From NCBI RefSeq assembly GCF_000300515.1, contig NZ_AMSI01000006.1, forward strand, positions 186,001 to 250,000: a DNA stretch of 64,000 nucleotides, read 5' to 3'. The notes beneath the pieces were generated by a model. The model ran no database searches and was not told the origin of the DNA. It was given only the letters and a program-made list of their open reading frames with translations. The DNA is from Nitratireductor indicus C115 (GTDB lineage Bacteria > Pseudomonadota > Alphaproteobacteria > Rhizobiales > Rhizobiaceae). The position numbers and the translations under genes are program-made. This document shows, one piece after another, positions 59,047 to 64,000 of the stretch; position 1 is the first letter of the stretch, and each line of letters opens with the position of its first letter.

Positions 59047-59657
59047 AAGAGCCCCGCATCGCGGGCGGCCATAGCCGCCATCGTCCGATTGCGTGCCGAA
59101 AGCTTTCGACAAAGCGTGCGGACATGCAGCTTCACCGTCACATCCTGCAGCCCGAGCAAACGGCCGATCTCCTTGTTGGACAGCCCCTCGACAATTCCTT
59201 TCAGAACTTCGAGTTCGCGCTTCGTCAGCTTCTGGGCCAGCGCATTGGGTTGCTCGCCACCATGAACCGTCATGAGCTGAACGGGAACATATTGTTCCCC
59301 TGCGGCCATGAAATGCACCGCATGGACGAAGGACTTTGCCGGGAGTGTCTTGGGCAGGAAACCGGCTGCGCCGGACGCAAGCGCTTCTTCCGCCACCGCA
59401 CGGGAAGCCGTTCCGGAAAGAAGTGCGACCGGGCCTCCGAGATTCAGTTCAAGCGCCTTGCGCAAGCCTTCAAGGCCATTCATTCCCGGCATGGAATAAT
59501 CCAACAGCACGAGATCGAAAGGCCCTTCGCTGACGATTTTCTGAGCTGCTTCGTGAAAATCTCCCGCAACGGAAACCGCAACACCGGCCTCCTGCGACAA
59601 AAAAAGACAGAGCGTGTCGCAAACCAGCTCATGGTCATCCGCAATGAGTATCTTCAC
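59043..59657 (-). CDS. NarL/FixJ-type response regulator
   Basis: A 204-residue regulator: receiver domain with KILIADDHELVCDTL, phospho-Asp in LVLLDYSMPGMNGLE and SGAAGFLPKTLPAKSFVHAV, then a LuxR helix-turn-helix (LTKRELEVLKGIVEGLSNKEIGRLLGLQDVTVKLHVRTLCRKL, in parts). GTG 59657 with GGAG nine bases upstream starts exactly at the receiver; a longer frame from ATG 59705 adds 16 residues without a ribosome-binding site. No kinase is adjacent on this strand; the nearby Hpt-containing hybrid kinase is the logical phosphodonor. Confidence 0.87.
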   Translation of the reverse strand: MKILIADDHELVCDTLCLFLSQEAGVAVSVAGDFHEAAQKIVSEGPFDLVLLDYSMPGMNGLEGLRKALELNLGGPVALLSGTASRAVAEEALASGAAGFLPKTLPAKSFVHAVHFMAAGEQYVPVQLMTVHGGEQPNALAQKLTKRELEVLKGIVEGLSNKEIGRLLGLQDVTVKLHVRTLCRKLSARNRTMAAMAARDAGLF

Positions 59658-60021
59658 AAGTTCCGGCTCCGGATACAGTCTCCAGGACGCTTTGGCAGCG
59701 TTCATGCGGGTCGGGACCCCACCACCCCATTACGAAGCAGGGACAGTATGGATCATTTCCGAGCGTACACGCCGGGTTTATTGCGTTTGCCGGCGATGCT
59801 CAAAAGGTATTTGGGATAACCCGCGCGATATCCGCCTTTGCCCCATGAAAAATGCAGTCATCACCAAAAAACGTTGAAAAAGAGGCATTTTGGCAGGCTG
59901 AAATACCACAGATTTCGGAATACCCCGGCCCCCAGCAGCCTTACTCTGTCTTAAAGCAGCCATTTCCCGTTCCCGAACACCGGCAATATATGGCTTCAGC
60001 CAATCCGTCCTGCTATCGATT

Positions 60022-60083
60022 GGGACAATCACGGGACAAAAATCGCCCGCGCAACGGGTGTCCTGAAGCCAGTAACGGGACAA
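60022..60083. promoter_or_regulatory. GGGACAA direct repeats before mocR-type gene
   Basis: GGGACAA occurs at 60022-60028, 60033-60039 (11-bp period) and 60077-60083, the last touching the start region of the MocR-type gene. MocR/GntR-type regulators bind such directly repeated half-sites. The rest of the 431-bp stretch 59658-60088 shows nothing else recognisable. Confidence 0.5.
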
Positions 60084-60088
60084 TTCGA

Positions 60089-61480
60089 GTGAACGACGGC
60101 AACGCACGCCTCTCCAGGGCAGATCGCATCGTCCAGCATGTGAGCGGCCTTCTCGCCGCTGGCGCCTACAAGGCGGGAGAACGCCTGCCTTCGGTACGGC
60201 AGGCAGCGCGCGAACACGGCGTTTCGAAAAACACGATGGCGGAGGCCTATGACCGCCTCGTCGCCCGCGGTCTTCTGGAGGCGCGCGCCGGCTCCGGCTA
60301 TTATGTTGCCCAGTTCAAATTGCCCACCTCGGTGCCGCCCGCCCCCCATGTTGCCGCCGCCATCGACAATGTTTCACTCCTGCGCGAACAGCTCGACCAG
60401 CATTACGAGGTGCGGCCGGGCGACGGCCGGCCTCCCGCCTTCTGGATGGAGCGTTCCGAACTCAAGAGCTATTTCTCGGCGTTCAAGACGGGGGACCCTT
60501 CCGCCGTCGATTTCGGCTATGGCAGTTCCTGGGGTTACGCCCCTTTGCGCGAAAGGCTGCGGGTCCTGCTGCTTGAGCGCTCGATCACCGTTCAGCCCGA
60601 AGGCCTCCTTCTGACCCATGGCGCAAACCACGGACTCGACCTGATCATTCGCCACCTGATCGAGCCCGGAGACACGGTATTCGTCGACGATCCCGGCTAC
60701 TATCCGCTTTTTGCCAAGCTGACACTTGCCAAGGTGAAGATGGTCGGTATCCGTCGCAGCCATGATGGTCCCGACCTGGAAGACCTTGCCACCAAACTGG
60801 CCCTGCATCGCCCGAAAGTGTTCTTCACCCAGTCGCTTGCCCACAACCCGACCGGCGGCACGCTCTCGCCGGCAGTCGCGTTCGGCTTGATGCAACTCGC
60901 CGAGCGCTGGGGATTTCTGCTGGTGGAGAACGACGCGCTGGCCGACATTCTGCCATCCACCCTGCCGCGTCTTGCAGCCCTCGATCAACTCAACCGTGTG
61001 CTTTATGTCGGCACATTCTCGAAGACGCTCTCGGCGAGCCTGCGTTGCGGGTTCGTCGCCGGACATCCTTCCATCGTGAAGGCGCTGGGCAATCTGAAGA
61101 TGCTGACCACGGTCGCGACCTCCGATTACGTGGAGCGCTTCGTGCACCACCTCATCCAGGGCGGCCAGTATCTGCGCCATCTGCGCCGGCTGAAAACCCG
61201 TGTCGAAGAGGCTCATAAGGCCTCCTCGGCGCGGCTTGAGGCCCTTGGCCTGACGGTCAGCCAGAGCGTGACGCCAGGCTTCTACCTGTGGGTGGAATTC
61301 CCCGACGGCGTCGATGAGTTCGATCTCTGCCGCGCGGCAGCCGAAAGAAGCATCTTCCTGGCTCCCGGCAGTGTCTTCACACCCGGAAGATCACCGAGCG
61401 GAGCAACAGCGATCCGCGTCAATGTCGCCTACGGTACCGATCCGCGTTTTCTGGACTTCCTGCGTGACCAGCTACCCTGA
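60089..61480 (+). CDS. MocR/PdxR-family regulator (GntR HTH fused to aminotransferase-like domain)
   Basis: A 463-residue protein: GntR winged helix at the N terminus (ADRIVQHVSGLLAAGAYKAGERLPSVRQAAREHGVSKNTMAEAYDRLVARGLLEAR, in parts) and a fold-type I aminotransferase domain with TFSKTLSASLRCGFVAG, containing the PLP lysine (SK), and FFTQSLAHNPTGG. MocR regulators use PLP or its amino-acid adduct as effector. GTG 60089 is preferred; the longer frame from 59852 would cover the GGGACAA repeats and add low-complexity residues. Its target may be the aldolase/dehydratase genes nearby or a gene outside the window. Confidence 0.88.
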   Translation: MNDGNARLSRADRIVQHVSGLLAAGAYKAGERLPSVRQAAREHGVSKNTMAEAYDRLVARGLLEARAGSGYYVAQFKLPTSVPPAPHVAAAIDNVSLLREQLDQHYEVRPGDGRPPAFWMERSELKSYFSAFKTGDPSAVDFGYGSSWGYAPLRERLRVLLLERSITVQPEGLLLTHGANHGLDLIIRHLIEPGDTVFVDDPGYYPLFAKLTLAKVKMVGIRRSHDGPDLEDLATKLALHRPKVFFTQSLAHNPTGGTLSPAVAFGLMQLAERWGFLLVENDALADILPSTLPRLAALDQLNRVLYVGTFSKTLSASLRCGFVAGHPSIVKALGNLKMLTTVATSDYVERFVHHLIQGGQYLRHLRRLKTRVEEAHKASSARLEALGLTVSQSVTPGFYLWVEFPDGVDEFDLCRAAAERSIFLAPGSVFTPGRSPSGATAIRVNVAYGTDPRFLDFLRDQLP

Positions 61481-61505
61481 CGCAGGAGGCCGCAGAAAGA
61501 GCCTC

Positions 61506-62270
61506 TCAGGCCCGGATTTCAGCGAGATTGGAGCGGGCTTTCGACGTGGCCATGGCCAGGTCCGAACTGACAGAAACCCACGAGAAGCCCGCTTCGAGAA
61601 GCCGCCGCGCCATGGCCGGATCGGTGGCCAGAACCCCGCACGGCTTGCCCGCCTTCCGGCATGCGCTGGCCGCTGAAGCAAGTGCTGCCTGCACCTTCTC
61701 GTGCCCCACCTGACCGATCAGCCCCATGCTGGCCGAGAGATCGCCGGGGCCGATGAAGATGCAATCCACACCGTCGACCGCCGCGATCTCGGGCAGTTTG
61801 CCGAGAGCGTTGATGGTCTCGATCTGCAGCGTCACGCAAATCTCGCTTGCAGCCTTGCTAAAATAATCGCTTACGCCGCCATAGCGCGCGGCCCGGTGCA
61901 TTGCGGCGGCGCCACGGATACCGTGCGGCGGATAGCGTGTCGAGCGAACGGCGGCCTCCGCCTCCTCCACGCTTTCGATGAAGGGGAACATCAGGCTTTG
62001 CGCCCCGCAATCCAGCAACCGCTTGACGATGACGGGATCGTTCCACGGAATGCGCACCAGACTGGCGCTGGGCGTGCCGGCCACCGCCTGCAGGAGCGCC
62101 AACGTCTGCGGCACGTCATTCGGCGTATGCTCCATGTCGATTACGATGAAATCATACCCACAGCAGCCCATGGCCTCAGCCATGACCGGGCTCGTGCTCA
62201 TCGTCCAGGTGCCGATCATGGGAGGATTGGCGTTGAGACCGCGCTTGAAGGTGTTGACTGGAAGGTCCAT
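61506..62270 (-). CDS. HpaI/HpcH-family class II aldolase
   Basis: A 254-residue metal-dependent aldolase: GTWTMSTSPVMAEAMGCCGYDFIVIDMEHTPNDV (His-Thr-Pro active site), VRIPWNDPVIVKRLLDCGAQSLMFPFIESVEEAEAAVRSTRYPPHGIRG, LQIETINALGKLPEIAAVDGVDCIFIGPGDLSASMG (Glu and Asp metal ligands). It cleaves 2-keto-3-deoxy acids to pyruvate plus an aldehyde. ATG 62270 shares one base with the dehydratase stop, so they form an operon that dehydrates a sugar acid and splits the product. Confidence 0.9.
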   Translation of the reverse strand: MDLPVNTFKRGLNANPPMIGTWTMSTSPVMAEAMGCCGYDFIVIDMEHTPNDVPQTLALLQAVAGTPSASLVRIPWNDPVIVKRLLDCGAQSLMFPFIESVEEAEAAVRSTRYPPHGIRGAAAMHRAARYGGVSDYFSKAASEICVTLQIETINALGKLPEIAAVDGVDCIFIGPGDLSASMGLIGQVGHEKVQAALASAASACRKAGKPCGVLATDPAMARRLLEAGFSWVSVSSDLAMATSKARSNLAEIRA

Positions 62271-63997
62271 CAGAAAATCTCCGGTTCGGGCGTCGCAGCG
62301 CCGGCTTGAAGGAAATCGAAATCGCAGCCCTTGTCGGCTTGCGTCACATGCGTCTCGAACATGGCGCCGTATCCGCGGCCGTAATGGGCGGGCGGCGGTG
62401 TCCATGCGGCGCGCCGGCGCTCGAGCTCGGCAGGCTCGACCAGCATGTCGAGACGCCTTTCCGGCACATCGAGCACCACTTCGTCACCGGTTCGCAGCAG
62501 TGCCAGCGGACCGCCCACATGGGCCTCGGGCGCCACATGCAGAATGCAGGTGCCGTAATGGGTTCCGCTCATGCGGGCATCCGACATACGCACGATATCC
62601 GTGATGCCCTGCTCCAGAAGCCGTTTCGGCATGGGCAAGGCGCCCCATTCGGGCATGCCCGGACCGCCGACCGGCCCCGCTCCCCGCAACACGAGAACCG
62701 TATCCTTGTCGATCTGAAGCCCAGGGTCGTCGATATTGCGGGTAAGCTCACCATGATTGTCGAAGACAACGGCCCGTCCGCGATGCTGCAGGAGGTGCGG
62801 GCTGGCTGCCGAAGGCTTGATGACCGCACCGTCGGGCGCCAGATTGCCGCGCAGGACCGCGAATGCGGGTGCCTCCGTAACCGGCCGGTCGAGCGGACGA
62901 ATGACCTCGTCGTTCCAGCATTGCGCACCGGCAATCGTCTTGCCCAGCGACTTGCCGCTGATGGTCGGAGCATTCAGGTCCAGCCGGTCAGAGAGCCGGG
63001 CAAGCAGCGCAGGCAGACCGCCCGCAAAATAGAAATCCTCCATCAGATACCCCCCGGCAGGGAAGATATTGACGAGCACCGGCGTGCGTCGGGCCGCCTC
63101 GTCAAAGGCGTCGAGCGACAAGTCGATACCGGCCCGCGCCGCCATCGCGACAAGGTGAATGACCGCATTGGTCGATCCACCGAGAGCGGCAGTAACTTCC
63201 ACCGCATTGCGAACCGATGCCGGGGTGATGACCCTTGAAGGCTTCAGGTCGTCCCACACCATTTCCACGATGCGCTCCCCGCAAAGCGAGGCCATACGGG
63301 GATGCGCCGAATCCGCGGCCGGGATGCTGGTCGCACCCGGAAGCGTGAAACCGAGCGTCTCCGTGAGCGACGTCATGGTCGAAGCCGTTCCCATCGTGTT
63401 GCATGTACCGGGAGACCGGGTCGAGATACCCTCGACATCGGCGAGATCCTCGCCGCTTAGGCGACCACCGCGATAGGCATCCCAATATTTGCGTGTGTGC
63501 GTTCCCGCCCCCACGACCTCACCGCGCCAGCGCCCGTTCAGCATGGGACCGGCCGGACAAAAGATGACCGGAATATCCATGCTGAATGCACCCATCAGCA
63601 GCCCGGGCGTGGTCTTGTCGCAACCGCCCATCAGCACCGCTCCGTCAATGGGCAGCGAGCGCAGAAGCTCTTCCACTTCAATGGCCAGCAGGTTGCGATA
63701 GAGCATGGTGGTGGGTTTCACCATCACCTCGCCAAGAGACATCGCCGGCAGTTCCACCGGAAACCCTCCGGCACGAATGATACCCCGGCGCACGGCTTCG
63801 GCCCGCCCGCGCAGATGCACGTGGCAAGGGCTCAGCTCGCTCCACGTATTGATGATCGCGATGACGGGGCGGCCGACGAACTCCTCGCGCCGAAACCCCA
63901 TCTGCTGCCCGCGCTGGCGATGGGCGAAGGCACGCATGTCGCTGGCGCTGAACCAACGCGCGCTGCGCAACTGGTCGGCGGTTTTACGTCTTTCCAT
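62270..63997 (-). CDS. IlvD/Edd-family sugar-acid dehydratase
   Basis: A 575-residue dehydratase: NTWSELSPCHVHLRGRAEAVRRGIIRAGGFPVELP, MGGCDKTTPGLLMGAFSMDIP and STRSPGTCNTMGTASTMTSL supply the three Fe-S cysteines, and DARMSGTHYGTCILHVAPEAHVGGPLALLRTGDEVVLD is the C-terminal signature. SGTHYGTCILHVAPE is typical of arabonate/xylonate-type dehydratases more than of branched-chain IlvD. The gene begins 3 bp inside the right edge and appears complete with an M-E-R-R-K-T N terminus. With the aldolase it gives a non-phosphorylative pentonate or related sugar-acid pathway; any sugar dehydrogenase or transporter lies outside the window. Confidence 0.92.
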   Translation of the reverse strand: MERRKTADQLRSARWFSASDMRAFAHRQRGQQMGFRREEFVGRPVIAIINTWSELSPCHVHLRGRAEAVRRGIIRAGGFPVELPAMSLGEVMVKPTTMLYRNLLAIEVEELLRSLPIDGAVLMGGCDKTTPGLLMGAFSMDIPVIFCPAGPMLNGRWRGEVVGAGTHTRKYWDAYRGGRLSGEDLADVEGISTRSPGTCNTMGTASTMTSLTETLGFTLPGATSIPAADSAHPRMASLCGERIVEMVWDDLKPSRVITPASVRNAVEVTAALGGSTNAVIHLVAMAARAGIDLSLDAFDEAARRTPVLVNIFPAGGYLMEDFYFAGGLPALLARLSDRLDLNAPTISGKSLGKTIAGAQCWNDEVIRPLDRPVTEAPAFAVLRGNLAPDGAVIKPSAASPHLLQHRGRAVVFDNHGELTRNIDDPGLQIDKDTVLVLRGAGPVGGPGMPEWGALPMPKRLLEQGITDIVRMSDARMSGTHYGTCILHVAPEAHVGGPLALLRTGDEVVLDVPERRLDMLVEPAELERRRAAWTPPPAHYGRGYGAMFETHVTQADKGCDFDFLQAGAATPEPEIF

Positions 63998-64000
63998 ATT

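Noticed and set aside
1-64000. CRISPR array, transposase or prophage genes
   Set aside because: No regularly spaced repeats and no transposase, integrase or phage structural motif was found in any frame.

Overview
The window is GC-rich and tightly packed with bacterial genes. It reads as a chromosomal segment from an alphaproteobacterium of the Hyphomicrobiales (Rhizobiales), most likely a Phyllobacteriaceae/Brucellaceae-type soil or aquatic organism. That placement is inferred from the BigR-Blh persulfide operon, the cobalamin riboswitch before metE, the GbsR-cydDCAB arrangement, the abundance of tripartite tricarboxylate and sugar-acid catabolic genes, and dispersed intergenic palindromic repeats typical of that order. 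No rRNA, tRNA, CRISPR array, phage or insertion sequence was found.

Layout. (1) 1-3801: four co-directional genes for an asparagine-synthase-type amidotransferase (5' end outside the window), a free-standing acyl carrier protein, an acyl-AMP ligase and a NadE-type ATP pyrophosphatase, probably a small specialised biosynthetic operon. (2) 3902-10668: a small serine hydrolase, a class IV aminotransferase divergent from a LysR regulator, an arginase-ornithine cyclodeaminase pair divergent from an Lrp/AsnC regulator, and a succinate-semialdehyde dehydrogenase. (3) 10902-14252: a sulfur/persulfide operon (DUF2892 membrane protein, BigR-type repressor, persulfide dioxygenase, SulP transporter). (4) 14302-21487: a perfect palindrome, a GbsR-type regulator, then cydDC-cydAB-cydX, a complete cytochrome bd oxidase with its assembly exporter. 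(5) 21514-30273: iron uptake, with a His-rich PadR regulator and DUF2218 protein, a LysR-HTH/YbiB-like fusion, a FepA-type TonB receptor and a complete siderophore ABC importer. (6) 30264-37285: an OmpR-type two-component system divergent from a Spy/CpxP-like secreted protein, then RcnB-like and MacAB genes. (7) 37343-44982: a Zur-box-controlled ZigA/CobW GTPase, an L,D-transpeptidase, an ScsBCD-like thiol-redox cluster and a QseBC-like two-component system. (8) 44984-47671: metE behind a DNA palindrome and a cobalamin riboswitch. (9) 47843-54994: a catabolic locus with a PEP-mutase/isocitrate-lyase family lyase, a PrpF-type isomerase, a GntR regulator and TctCBA, with two identical GntR-type operators between the divergent arms. 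(10) 55173-59657: a small oxidoreductase-fold secreted protein, a large hybrid kinase, a gene-free 700-bp stretch full of RNA-like hairpins, and a NarL-type response regulator. (11) 60089-63997: a MocR regulator and a sugar-acid dehydratase plus aldolase.

The strongest unexplained signals are the structured non-coding stretch at 58432-58860, the LysR-HTH/YbiB fusion, the amidotransferase-ACP-ligase-NadE operon, the perfect 22-bp palindrome before the cyd operon, and a TTAAG-N6-TTAAG element found before two separate envelope-related units. Domain assignments come from reading the translated sequence and recognising family motifs; no database search was run.
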